From assembly GCA_022843585.1 (NCBI GenBank), contig JALHNJ010000001.1, positions 558,001-622,000 of the forward strand: DNA of 64,000 bases, read 5' to 3'. Below, piece by piece: positions 8,555 through 17,980 of the stretch (positions within the stretch are counted from its first letter, which is position 1; each line of letters starts with the position of its first letter). Below the pieces are notes generated by a model. That model searched no databases. It saw only the letters and a program-made list of their open reading frames with translations, and had not been told where the DNA came from. The stretch comes from Chitinophagaceae bacterium. Lineage in GTDB: Bacteria; Bacteroidota; Bacteroidia; Chitinophagales; Chitinophagaceae. Made by a program: the position numbers and the translations under genes.

Positions 8555-8598
8555 CCGATGACCGTTGGCCGGCATAAACGACGAGCAACGATCATCGG
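8555..8598. repeat. Palindrome between eno and the divIC-like gene
   Basis: Arms CCGATGACCGTTG (8555-8567) and CAACGATCATCGG (8586-8598) are inverted repeats matching at 12 of 13 positions, with an 18-base loop. The stem is GC-rich compared with the surroundings and has no T-run, so it is not a typical terminator. It could be a transcript-processing or stability hairpin between the two co-oriented genes, or a dispersed palindromic element. Confidence 0.6.
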
Positions 8599-8612
8599 AA
8601 TTCGGTCAACTT

Positions 8613-10105
<1,493 letters not shown>

Positions 10106-12061
10106 ATGGGAACAGGGGTATTCTATAAATTTTCTTTGCTTTTATTTCTATGCACCTCCTTTTTATTAGTGAGATCGCAACCTGTTACCTGCCCTCCGAA
10201 TATTGATTTTGAATTTGGAGATTTTAACGGATGGGAATGTAACGCAGGGACTGTTAGTGTTGCCACAGGCGGAATTAATGTATCACAATGGAATTTATCG
10301 GGGCAAATGGATGGCCGTCATACTATAATTCCAGCGAGTAATAAGGAACTTGATCCGTATGGCCTCTTCCCTAAAAGCTGCCCCAACGGAAGCGGGTATA
10401 GCATTCAATTAGGCAATGATAATAACGGCTCGGAATCGGAAGGGATATCGTTTACTTACCTCGTTCCTGCTAACGCTACTAAATTTTCACTAATTTATCA
10501 TTATGCTATTGTGCTGCAAAATCCGGGTCATGCTGCTGAAGAACAGCCCCGGTTTAGGGCAAAAATATTTGATGTATTAACGAACCAGGAAATCAATTGT
10601 GTATCGTTTGATTTTACAGCCTCTTCCAACTTGCCGGGTTTTTTACCATCACCTACATTAGACCAGGTTGTGTATAAAGACTGGACCCCAATAACTGTTG
10701 ACCTTGGTGCTTATGCAGGAAGAGAAGTTCGGTTGGAATTTATATCCAGCGATTGTACCCGCAACGGTCATTTTGGATATGCTTATGTAGATGTTGGTTC
10801 AAGTTGCAATGGTGCTATTGCTGGTTCATATCAATGTGCAGGCGACAACTTTGTTAATTTAAATGCTCCTTACGGATTTCAAAGCTATAGTTGGTATTCG
10901 GATAATACTTTTTCTCAGGTAATCGGCACTTCACAAAGTTTGTTACTTGACCCCACACCGCCATCTGGATCAGTTATTCCTGTTATTATAACGCCTTTTC
11001 CAACTTTTGGATGTGCTGATACTTTGTATGCGACAATTTCCGGAGCACCTAAACCTGTTTCTCATGCTGGTGCAGACCGTATTGTTTGCAGTAAAGACAG
11101 AACTCAACTTGGTAAGGTCAGTACTTCTGATGACTATCTATATACCTGGACTCCTGCAAGTGCCTTAAATAATCCCACACTTGCAAATCCATTTATACAA
11201 GTCAACTTAACGGCACCCACGCAGTTTATTGTAAAAACAATAGATAAAATTACAACCTGCTTTTCAGAAGACACGGTACTCATTACACCAATAGTTGTTG
11301 ATACCTCCAGTGCTATAGTTGGAAAATTGGAGTATTGCCCGGAAGATATATTGAATAATCAACTAACTGTATTGAACACTTCCTCAACCGTGCAATGGAG
11401 ATTAAATAATACGGTGATTCCAGGTGCTACCGGATTAAGTTTTAGCCCGGCAAAAGCTGGTAGTTACTGGGGAGAAATAAAACAGAATGGATGTATTGAT
11501 ACAACCAGGATTTACAATATTGAGCTGTCAGAAATGCCAAAGTTAAATTTTAGTATAAACAGACCCACTCAATGTTTGAATGTTCCTGTTGATTTTTTGA
11601 ATACCACTACTTATTCAGGCAATGGTTTAATATATAACTGGGTATTTGGAGATGGAACAGTTTCAAACGATATGAGCCCGACAAAAGTACTTACAAGCAT
11701 AGGTAATAATTCTGCAAAGCTTATAGTTACAACTCCGCAGGGATGTAAGGATAGTTTGCAAAAGATCTTTTATGTTATGAATGATTGTGGCGTACTGATG
11801 CCATCTGCTTTTACACCAAACAGGGATGGGGTAAATGATATTATACGGCCCAATTTATCTGGTGTAAAAGCACTTAAGAGATTTGCTGTTTACAATCGTA
11901 ATGGCCAAATAGTTTTTACTACCACAAAAGAAAATGAAGGTTGGGATGGCACTTATAATGGGGTGAACTTAGAAACAGCTGTATTTGTATGGGTAGTGGA
12001 ATATACTACAAGCGACGATAAGTCGCATTTGCAAAAAGGAATATTTACATTGATACGATAG
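10106..12061 (+). CDS. Secreted PKD-domain protein with T9SS type B C-terminus
   Basis: The ATG at 10106 (a GTG lies two codons earlier) starts a 651-residue protein with a Sec signal peptide (FSLLLFLCTSFLLVRS). The N-terminal half looks like a jelly-roll lectin-like fold (FEFGDFNGWEC; VRLEFISSDCTRNGHFGYAYVDVG). Immunoglobulin/PKD-like segments follow (YNWVFGDGTVSNDMSPT), and the end is a type B T9SS sorting domain (MPSAFTPNRDGVNDIIRP to GIFTLIR). This is the usual layout of large gliding-associated surface proteins. It converges on gldA 13 bp away. Adhesin or carbohydrate-binding function is inferred. Confidence 0.85.
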   Translation: MGTGVFYKFSLLLFLCTSFLLVRSQPVTCPPNIDFEFGDFNGWECNAGTVSVATGGINVSQWNLSGQMDGRHTIIPASNKELDPYGLFPKSCPNGSGYSIQLGNDNNGSESEGISFTYLVPANATKFSLIYHYAIVLQNPGHAAEEQPRFRAKIFDVLTNQEINCVSFDFTASSNLPGFLPSPTLDQVVYKDWTPITVDLGAYAGREVRLEFISSDCTRNGHFGYAYVDVGSSCNGAIAGSYQCAGDNFVNLNAPYGFQSYSWYSDNTFSQVIGTSQSLLLDPTPPSGSVIPVIITPFPTFGCADTLYATISGAPKPVSHAGADRIVCSKDRTQLGKVSTSDDYLYTWTPASALNNPTLANPFIQVNLTAPTQFIVKTIDKITTCFSEDTVLITPIVVDTSSAIVGKLEYCPEDILNNQLTVLNTSSTVQWRLNNTVIPGATGLSFSPAKAGSYWGEIKQNGCIDTTRIYNIELSEMPKLNFSINRPTQCLNVPVDFLNTTTYSGNGLIYNWVFGDGTVSNDMSPTKVLTSIGNNSAKLIVTTPQGCKDSLQKIFYVMNDCGVLMPSAFTPNRDGVNDIIRPNLSGVKALKRFAVYNRNGQIVFTTTKENEGWDGTYNGVNLETAVFVWVVEYTTSDDKSHLQKGIFTLIR

Positions 12062-12074
12062 TAAAACGTGGTGC

Positions 12075-12986
12075 TTATTTTTTTTCTCCGGTCAGTGTTC
12101 TGAATACTTCTTCCAAACTTCGATTGCCGGTTTGCAGCGAAACAATATTTAATTTTTTTTCTAATGACAGCTCTAAGAGTTGTTTTCGGAGTTGCTCCGG
12201 GTTGGTAGTAGTTATTTTCCAGCTATTACTGTCCATTTTAGTTACACCTGCTGAAACCGGTAAGCTTTCAAGTAATTGTATATCTATAGCTTCATTAAAG
12301 CTCACACTTATAACATCTGCTGTAGAAGCTTTTTGCAGATTAATTAATGAGTCATCTGCTACAATGCTTCCTTTATTAATAATAATTACCCGGTCGCAAA
12401 TAGCTTCTACTTCCTGTAAAATATGCGAAGAGAACAATACGGTTTTATTTTGCCCCTGCTTTTTTATTACATCTCTTATTTCTATAATCTGGTTAGGGTC
12501 CAGGCCGGATGTAGGTTCATCTAAAATCAATACTTCGGGATCATGAATTAATGCTGCTGCTAACCCTACTCTTTGTTTATATCCTTTGGATAGTTGCCCA
12601 ATTTTCTTTTTGCTTTCTACTGTTAATCCGGTTAATGCAATTACATCTTCGATTTTTGATTTTTGATTTTTGACTTTGTGAACTTCTGCAACAAACCCTA
12701 AAAACTCTCTCACATACATATCATAATACAAAGCATTCAATTCCGGCAGGTAGCCAATCTTCTTTTTTGTTTCCAACGGTTGCTCAGCTACATTGATGCC
12801 ACTTACCCAGGCTTCTCCACCGGATTGTTGCAGGTAGCCTGTAATGATTTTCATGGTTGTTGATTTGCCAGCCCCGTTCGGTCCAAGGAAACCAACGATC
12901 TCTCCCTTGTTCACTTTAAAGGAAATATTATTCACGGCCTTTTGTTCGCCGTATTCCTTCAACAGATTTTTTACTTCAATTGACAT
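12075..12986 (-). CDS. gldA: GldA-type ABC transporter ATPase
   Basis: The 303-residue protein is an ABC ATP-binding subunit of the gliding-associated family. It has Walker A GPNGAGKSTTMK, signature LSKGYKQRVGLAAAL, Walker B VLILDEPTSGLDP and the switch His in FSSHILQEVEAICDRV. The C-terminal ~80 residues (DVISVSFNEAID, LEEVFRTLTGEKK) match the GldA/CcmA-NosF-like regulatory extension. Its membrane partners GldF and GldG are not adjacent. Between the Walker A and signature regions the coding DNA contains a tandem GATTTTT repeat (12651-12673), encoding Lys/Asn/Gln/Ser-rich residues. All catalytic residues appear intact. Confidence 0.85.
   Translation of the reverse strand: MSIEVKNLLKEYGEQKAVNNISFKVNKGEIVGFLGPNGAGKSTTMKIITGYLQQSGGEAWVSGINVAEQPLETKKKIGYLPELNALYYDMYVREFLGFVAEVHKVKNQKSKIEDVIALTGLTVESKKKIGQLSKGYKQRVGLAAALIHDPEVLILDEPTSGLDPNQIIEIRDVIKKQGQNKTVLFSSHILQEVEAICDRVIIINKGSIVADDSLINLQKASTADVISVSFNEAIDIQLLESLPVSAGVTKMDSNSWKITTTNPEQLRKQLLELSLEKKLNIVSLQTGNRSLEEVFRTLTGEKK
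12651..12673. repeat. Heptamer tandem repeat inside gldA
   Basis: Three perfect copies of GATTTTT followed by GA lie within the gldA coding region. A 7-base unit shifts the reading frame when one copy is gained or lost. Confidence 0.9.
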
Positions 12987-13070
12987 ATAGCGAAATTAAC
13001 ACCCCAGCTTCATATATAGCAAAGCGTATTTAATTAAAGGTTTCGGGATGCCTGTTTCGGGAAATTAGAA

Positions 13071-13078
13071 TACTTTTG
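13071..13078 (+). promoter_or_regulatory. Candidate -7 box of the SLC4-type transporter gene
   Basis: TACTTTTG matches the Bacteroidota TANNTTTG consensus, 20 bases before the start codon. No TTG is visible at the expected -33 spacing. Confidence 0.4.
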
Positions 13079-13098
13079 ACCGAATCGAAATAAGAAAA

Positions 13099-14652
13099 AT
13101 GGCAGATAAGAAAAAAGCACTTAAGGAATTAGAATGGAGCGGAAAATTGTTTGGTGGATTTCTGGCCGATATACGTAGAAAAGCACCTCACTATATCAGT
13201 GACTTTAAAGATGGAATGCATTCAAGTGTAGCAGGTGCTACACTATTCTTATTTTTTGCCGCATTAGCAAACGCTATTGCCTTTGGTGCATTGACGGGAG
13301 TTTTGACCGGTAATGAAATCGGCATTATTGAAATGATTGTGATTTCGGCAGTAGGCGGAATTATTTTTGCTCTTTTTTCCGGCCAACCCCTCACTATACT
13401 GGGTGGCACGGGTCCAATTGTAATTTTTACCGGGCTTCTTTATACCATATGCCAGCAAATGAATATACCCTTTCTGGCAACCTATGCCTGGGTTGGTATA
13501 TGGTCAGGTATTATATTAATGATTTCGGCTTTTACCGATGCCAGTGTCTTGATGAAATATTTTACCCGGTTTACAGACGAAATTTTTGCAGCCCTTATCT
13601 CAGTAATTTTTATAGTAGAGGCGGTAAGTGAAATAACAAAATCTTTTAAAGGAGAATCTAGTGATATTTCAGGTGCATTCTTAACGCTTATTTTGGCATT
13701 AGGTACCTTTATGCTTTCCCGGACATTTAAAAACTTTACTAAAACACCCTATCTCCGCAGTGGAATCAGGAATTTTATTAGTGATTTTGGTCCCGCACTG
13801 GCCATTCTGCTCATGACCGCTATTGCGTTGAATTTCCCGCAGGTGACACTTAATACGCCTAAGGTGCCAGATACGATCGGAACTACGTCGGGCAGACCCT
13901 GGATGGTTGACCTCTTTAACTTGCCGACATGGGCCATTTTTGCATCGATAGGGCCTGCATTACTGGCTTCAATTTTACTGTTTCTAGATCAAAATATTAC
14001 TACAAGACTTGTTAACTCACCTGATTATAAACTGAAGAAAGGCGGTGGTTATCATTTGGATATGGCTCTTGTGGGTTTGCTTGTATTAATGAGCAGTTTG
14101 TTTGCCCTTCCCTGGATAGTAGCGGCAACTGTTCATTCGCTAAACCATCTAAAGAGCCTTGCTAAAACTAAAGTTTTGGAGATTGAGGGTATAAAAAAAG
14201 AAATTATTACCGGAATCAGGGAAAATCGTTTGTCCGCATTAGCAATTCATTTTATGATAGCAGGCTCGATATTCTTTCTTCCCTATTTTGGATATATTCC
14301 AATGGCTGTACTGTTTGGTTTATTCCTGTATATGGGTTTTGCATCGTTGGGTGGCAATCAGTTTTTTGAAAGATTAATGCTTTGGGTCACAGATCCGCGG
14401 CTTAGTCCCCAAACAAACTATATTAAGACTGTTCCCCTGCGGACTATCCATAAGTTTACATTGATTCAGTTAGCCTGCTTCGTAATATTGTGGTTTTTAA
14501 AAGCATCCAAATTTGGCATACTCTTTCCACTTTTTATAGCTGCGCTGGTACCTATAAATCTTTTTATTAAACGTTACTTTTCTGAAGAGCATATGGAAGC
14601 GCTGCTTGCAGAAAATGATGATGAAGATGATGATGAGCATTTATTAGATTAA
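13099..14652 (+). CDS. SLC4-family (band 3-like) bicarbonate transporter
   Basis: The 517-residue polytopic membrane protein carries features diagnostic of the anion exchanger / Na+-bicarbonate cotransporter family better known in eukaryotes: FFAALANAIAFGALTG, FSGQPLTILGGTGPIVIF, and LDQNITTRLVN followed by KLKKGGGYHLD. The large cytoplasmic N-domain of the animal proteins is absent; only ~35 residues precede the first membrane segment. It ends in an acidic tail (DDEDDDEH). It is followed 13 bp later by nhaD in the same orientation, which suggests sodium-coupled bicarbonate uptake with the antiporter maintaining the Na+ gradient. Substrate and coupling are inferred. Confidence 0.85.
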   Translation: MADKKKALKELEWSGKLFGGFLADIRRKAPHYISDFKDGMHSSVAGATLFLFFAALANAIAFGALTGVLTGNEIGIIEMIVISAVGGIIFALFSGQPLTILGGTGPIVIFTGLLYTICQQMNIPFLATYAWVGIWSGIILMISAFTDASVLMKYFTRFTDEIFAALISVIFIVEAVSEITKSFKGESSDISGAFLTLILALGTFMLSRTFKNFTKTPYLRSGIRNFISDFGPALAILLMTAIALNFPQVTLNTPKVPDTIGTTSGRPWMVDLFNLPTWAIFASIGPALLASILLFLDQNITTRLVNSPDYKLKKGGGYHLDMALVGLLVLMSSLFALPWIVAATVHSLNHLKSLAKTKVLEIEGIKKEIITGIRENRLSALAIHFMIAGSIFFLPYFGYIPMAVLFGLFLYMGFASLGGNQFFERLMLWVTDPRLSPQTNYIKTVPLRTIHKFTLIQLACFVILWFLKASKFGILFPLFIAALVPINLFIKRYFSEEHMEALLAENDDEDDDEHLLD

Positions 14653-14665
14653 TTAGAATCAGGTT

Positions 14666-15946
14666 ATGGTCGTAATTATTTCCATCATTTTTATCGTTGG
14701 TTACCTCGCAATAGCACTGGAGCATCCATTGAGAGTGAATAAGGCAGCTTCTGCACTTATTACCGGTGTTCTTTGCTGGACTGTATTTGCATTGATGGGT
14801 GCTGGCGATCATTCCCCATCACACCAACTTACAGAATACCTGGGCGAAGTAGCCGGTATTTTATTTTTTTTGATGGGAGCCATGACGATTGTAGAATTAG
14901 TAGATGCACATGATGGATTTGAAATTATCACCAGCCGTATTCAAACAACCAGCAAGAAAAAATTAGTTTGGATCGTTGGTTTTATTACTTTTTTTCTTTC
15001 TGCAGTATTAGATAATCTTACCACTACAATTGTAATGGTATCGTTATTGCGAATAATCGCACCCGACAAAAAGGACAGGCTGTTATTTGCAGGTCTTGTA
15101 ATAATAGCTGCGAATGCTGGTGGAGCCTGGAGTCCTATTGGCGATGTTACCACTACGATGCTGTGGATAGGAGGGCAAATAACTGCGGGAAATATTATCA
15201 TTCAAACAATCATCCCCAGCCTTGTGTGCTTTTTGTTGCCGGCATTTATTATTAGCCGACAGGTAAAAGGAAATGCAATACGTAGAGAAGATGTAGAAAA
15301 AAGTAGAAATTACACCAGTAACAGTAGTGAACGCAATACCGTTTTTTGGTTAGGTATAGGTAGTTTATTATTTGTACCCATTTTTAAAACGGTTACTCAT
15401 TTACCACCCTATATGGGTGTTTTACTAGGCTTGGGTGTAATGTGGGTGATAACGGAATTGATACATAGCAAAAAGGACGAAGCAGAAAAAGGATTATATT
15501 CTGTTAATCATGCATTGCGAAAAATTGATACACCAAGTATTTTATTTTTCCTGGGTATTTTAATAAGTATTTCAGCTTTGCAGGCTACGGGTATTCTTAC
15601 AGACCTTGCCACCAAAATGGATAATTCAATAGGGAATATAAAAGTTATTACTATGTCTATTGGATTATTATCTGCTGTTGTTGATAATGTACCCCTGGTT
15701 GCTGCGGCACAAGGCATGTATAGCTTAGAGCAATATCCAACAGATCATTTCTTTTGGGAATTTTTAGCGTATTGCGCCGGCACCGGTGGAAGTTGTTTGA
15801 TCATTGGTTCTGCAGCAGGAGTAGCGGCAATGGGATTAGAAAAAATTGAATTTTTCTGGTATATGAAAAAAATTGGCTGGCTTGCATTGATTGGTTACCT
15901 CACTGGCGCAGCCACATTTCTTTTACAACATTATTTAGTTGCATAA
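14666..15946 (+). CDS. nhaD: NhaD-type Na+/H+ antiporter
   Basis: The 426-residue polytopic protein has the NhaD motifs: SAVLDNLTTTIVMVSLL near residue 115, and NAGGAWSPIGDVTTTMLW with the conserved polar cluster. A second inverted-repeat half holds SAVVDNVPLVAAAQGMY and GTGGSCLIIGSAAGVAAMG. Members exchange cytoplasmic Na+ or Li+ for protons in the inner membrane. It is 13 bp downstream of the SLC4-type gene, almost certainly co-transcribed, and converges on a carbonic anhydrase gene 4 bp away. A sodium-circulation role alongside bicarbonate transport is the simplest inference. Confidence 0.9.
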   Translation: MVVIISIIFIVGYLAIALEHPLRVNKAASALITGVLCWTVFALMGAGDHSPSHQLTEYLGEVAGILFFLMGAMTIVELVDAHDGFEIITSRIQTTSKKKLVWIVGFITFFLSAVLDNLTTTIVMVSLLRIIAPDKKDRLLFAGLVIIAANAGGAWSPIGDVTTTMLWIGGQITAGNIIIQTIIPSLVCFLLPAFIISRQVKGNAIRREDVEKSRNYTSNSSERNTVFWLGIGSLLFVPIFKTVTHLPPYMGVLLGLGVMWVITELIHSKKDEAEKGLYSVNHALRKIDTPSILFFLGILISISALQATGILTDLATKMDNSIGNIKVITMSIGLLSAVVDNVPLVAAAQGMYSLEQYPTDHFFWEFLAYCAGTGGSCLIIGSAAGVAAMGLEKIEFFWYMKKIGWLALIGYLTGAATFLLQHYLVA

Positions 15947-15950
15947 TCTT

Positions 15951-16586
15951 TTACAAATTATCATATTCATATAGTTCGTCAATATGTGTTCCGGCTTTCA
16001 TTTCATAAACAGGTTTGATTAAACCATCTTTAAGGCCGTACACCCATCCATGCAAATCAGGACGCTGTTCATTTTTCCAGGCTCGTTGTATGATGGAAGT
16101 TTTGGCTAAATTAAAAACTTGCTCCATTACGTTTAATTCAACTAGCCGATTAGTTTTTTTATCATCGTCTTGAAGTAAGTCGAGTTCTGACCGGTGAATA
16201 CGATATACATCTTTGATATTGCGCAGCCACATATTCAGTACTGGCTTAAAATCGTTATTGCTGATGGCAGCTTTTATACCGCCACAACCATAGTGGCCGC
16301 AAACAATTACATGTTTTACTTTTAAATGATTAACTGCATAATCTAATACACTTAAAACATTCACATCCGTATTTACAACAAGGTTGGCCACATTACGGTG
16401 CACAAAAATCTCTCCCGGCATGGTGCCGGTAATTTGGTTGGCTGGTACCCGGCTATCACTACACCCAATCCATAAATATTCGGGTGTCTGGAGTTCGGAG
16501 AGTTTATTAAAAAAATCGGGGTCTGCTTTCAACATATCAGCAGCCCATGTTTTGTTTTCTTGTAATAATAATTCGTAATTCAGCAT
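15951..16586 (-). CDS. can: Beta-class carbonic anhydrase (Can-like)
   Basis: The 211-residue enzyme interconverts CO2 and bicarbonate. The zinc ligands and catalytic dyad are all visible at the positions known for E. coli Can: Cys42, Asp44 and Arg46 in GCSDSRVPANQ, and His98 and Cys101 in GHYGCGG. It has no signal peptide, so it should be cytoplasmic. It converges with nhaD and lies between the two transporter operons. It is distinct from the other two carbonic anhydrases in the window, which share a different CMDSR/CIDSR and HTxCGA type. The surroundings suggest it hydrates or equilibrates imported inorganic carbon. Confidence 0.95.
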   Translation of the reverse strand: MLNYELLLQENKTWAADMLKADPDFFNKLSELQTPEYLWIGCSDSRVPANQITGTMPGEIFVHRNVANLVVNTDVNVLSVLDYAVNHLKVKHVIVCGHYGCGGIKAAISNNDFKPVLNMWLRNIKDVYRIHRSELDLLQDDDKKTNRLVELNVMEQVFNLAKTSIIQRAWKNEQRPDLHGWVYGLKDGLIKPVYEMKAGTHIDELYEYDNL

Positions 16587-16718
16587 AAGGCCTTGATTTT
16601 GGTCTCAAAAATAGCGTTAAACAGGTAGTGAAATACAAACAAGTGTTCGCTTTGGACAGATTAGAATGTTTTAATGAAAAAATGACACTAGAATTGAACT
16701 AATAGCAGCTTTCCATGT

Positions 16719-16726
16719 TATTTTTG
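16719..16726 (+). promoter_or_regulatory. Candidate -7 box upstream of the carbon-uptake cluster
   Basis: TATTTTTG fits TANNTTTG. TTG at 16694-16696 lies 22 bases upstream, slightly longer than the usual 19-20. The start codon of the small secreted protein is 65 bases downstream. Confidence 0.35.
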
Positions 16727-16791
16727 CAGCCCAACCTATCCAGAAGCGGTTTGGATTAAAAAATGCAAAGCCTTATTTTGCAGTACTTTCA

Positions 16792-17163
16792 ATGAAGAAT
16801 AAAATATATACCACACTTCAGCTAGGTTCTGCCGTATTGATGATACTGGCATTGCTGTGGCTAACAGTAAGTGCTCCTTTTGTGCAGGCAAGTCAACAAG
16901 CATTAGCGGAGCATGTGGCTACTTCATTTGAAACGGCATTACCCCTTTCTGATAATGAGGATGAAAATTCCAACCCTTTTGGAAATAATACAGAAGAAAA
17001 AGCACCAACCAGCAACACTTCTTTTTCTGAAGAGTATTTGCATGATAGTCACAAATCGGATTATTTGCTCTCTATAATATCCCTGTACCACAAATGTGAG
17101 AACGCAGGCATATACGTAGCCTTTCATGGGGAGTTGCTCGTTCCTCCGCCCAACCAGGCATAA
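16792..17163 (+). CDS. Unknown single-helix exported protein at the head of the dab cluster
   Basis: The 123-residue product has a basic start and one hydrophobic helix (LGSAVLMILALLWLTVSAPFV) that could be a signal peptide or an anchor. An acidic, Asn/Ser/Thr-rich linker (DNEDENSNPFGNNTEE) follows. A short C-terminal part contains LHDSHKSDYLLSII, HKCENAGIYVAFHG and a VPPPNQA end. I do not recognise the family. It lies 114 bp upstream of the carbonic anhydrase-SulP-dabA-dabB operon in the same orientation and has a promoter-like box of its own. Its His/Cys-containing tail would face the periplasm. A role in the carbon-uptake system is a guess from position. Confidence 0.7.
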   Translation: MKNKIYTTLQLGSAVLMILALLWLTVSAPFVQASQQALAEHVATSFETALPLSDNEDENSNPFGNNTEEKAPTSNTSFSEEYLHDSHKSDYLLSIISLYHKCENAGIYVAFHGELLVPPPNQA

Positions 17164-17253
17164 TTATTTTCTATTTAAAGGATAATGGCGCATTACAACG
17201 TCGTTCAATTACCTGTTTAATTTATTAATCAATCCTGCTGTCATTTTTTTAAT

Positions 17254-17264
17254 GATAGTCACTA
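17254..17264. promoter_or_regulatory. Possible operator half-palindrome before the first CA-SulP module
   Basis: GATAGT-C-ACTA, 13 bases before the carbonic anhydrase start codon, resembles the GATAGTATTACTATC palindrome in front of the second SulP-CA module, with a spacer of 1 rather than 3. It is short and AT-rich, so chance is possible. Confidence 0.3.
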
Positions 17265-17277
17265 AACTTATAATAAA

Positions 17278-17946
17278 ATGAGAAAGCATTCTAAAGAATT
17301 TTTGGCAAATATGACTCCCTATCAGGGTTATGAATTATTAGTAGAAGGCAATAAGCGATTCCTCAATAATTTAAGCAAAGACCATGACCATCTGGAGATG
17401 ATAAACGAAACAAGAGAAGGTCAGTATCCTTTTGCTGTTGTGCTAAGTTGTATGGACTCCCGTGCTTCTGCCGAATTAGTATTTGACCAGGGACTCGGAG
17501 ATCTGTTCAGTATTCGGGTAGCTGGTAATATAGTTAATAATGATATACTTGCAAGTATTGAGTATGCAGTAAAATATATTGGTTCAAAAGTATTAATGGT
17601 ATTGGGTCATACAGAATGTGGAGCTATTAAAAGTGCAAAAGCAGGAGTGGAAGATGGACATATTACAGAATTGCTTAGCAGAATACAGCCTTCCATTAGC
17701 AAAGCGATGCTTAAAGATGATGGGGATTATTTATTCCATGATAGCGTTGCTTATACCAATGTAGAAAATAGCCTGGAGGAAATTTTAACCCGTAGCGAAA
17801 TAGTAAAGCAAATGTTTAAGAAAGGAGAAATCGGTCTTGTAGGCGGTGTATATAATATCAAAACCGGGGAGGTTGATTTCTTTAAGAACCTTACCAAAAA
17901 GAAAAAAGAAGACAAAAAGCAAGTAGCAGCTTTAAACAATAATTAA
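17278..17946 (+). CDS. Beta-class carbonic anhydrase, first CA-SulP module
   Basis: The 222-residue protein has the beta-carbonic anhydrase active site: Cys58, Asp60, Arg62 (SCMDSR) and His111, Cys114 (GHTECGA). Its first 120 residues align without gaps with the carbonic anhydrase at 29747-30397, showing that the two are paralogues. It begins without a signal peptide and ends in a Lys-rich tail. The gene is the first of a tight operon with SulP (34-bp gap), dabA (6 bp) and dabB (18 bp). It would equilibrate CO2 and bicarbonate at the cytoplasmic face of those transporters. That coupling is inferred from the operon and from known CA-SulP pairings. Confidence 0.95.
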   Translation: MRKHSKEFLANMTPYQGYELLVEGNKRFLNNLSKDHDHLEMINETREGQYPFAVVLSCMDSRASAELVFDQGLGDLFSIRVAGNIVNNDILASIEYAVKYIGSKVLMVLGHTECGAIKSAKAGVEDGHITELLSRIQPSISKAMLKDDGDYLFHDSVAYTNVENSLEEILTRSEIVKQMFKKGEIGLVGGVYNIKTGEVDFFKNLTKKKKEDKKQVAALNNN

Positions 17947-17980
17947 TTAAGGCTATAGCAGATAAAAACCGAACCACAAC

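Noticed and set aside
12062-12074. Terminator between the convergent T9SS-B gene and gldA
   Set aside because: The gap is 13 bases and holds no inverted repeat.
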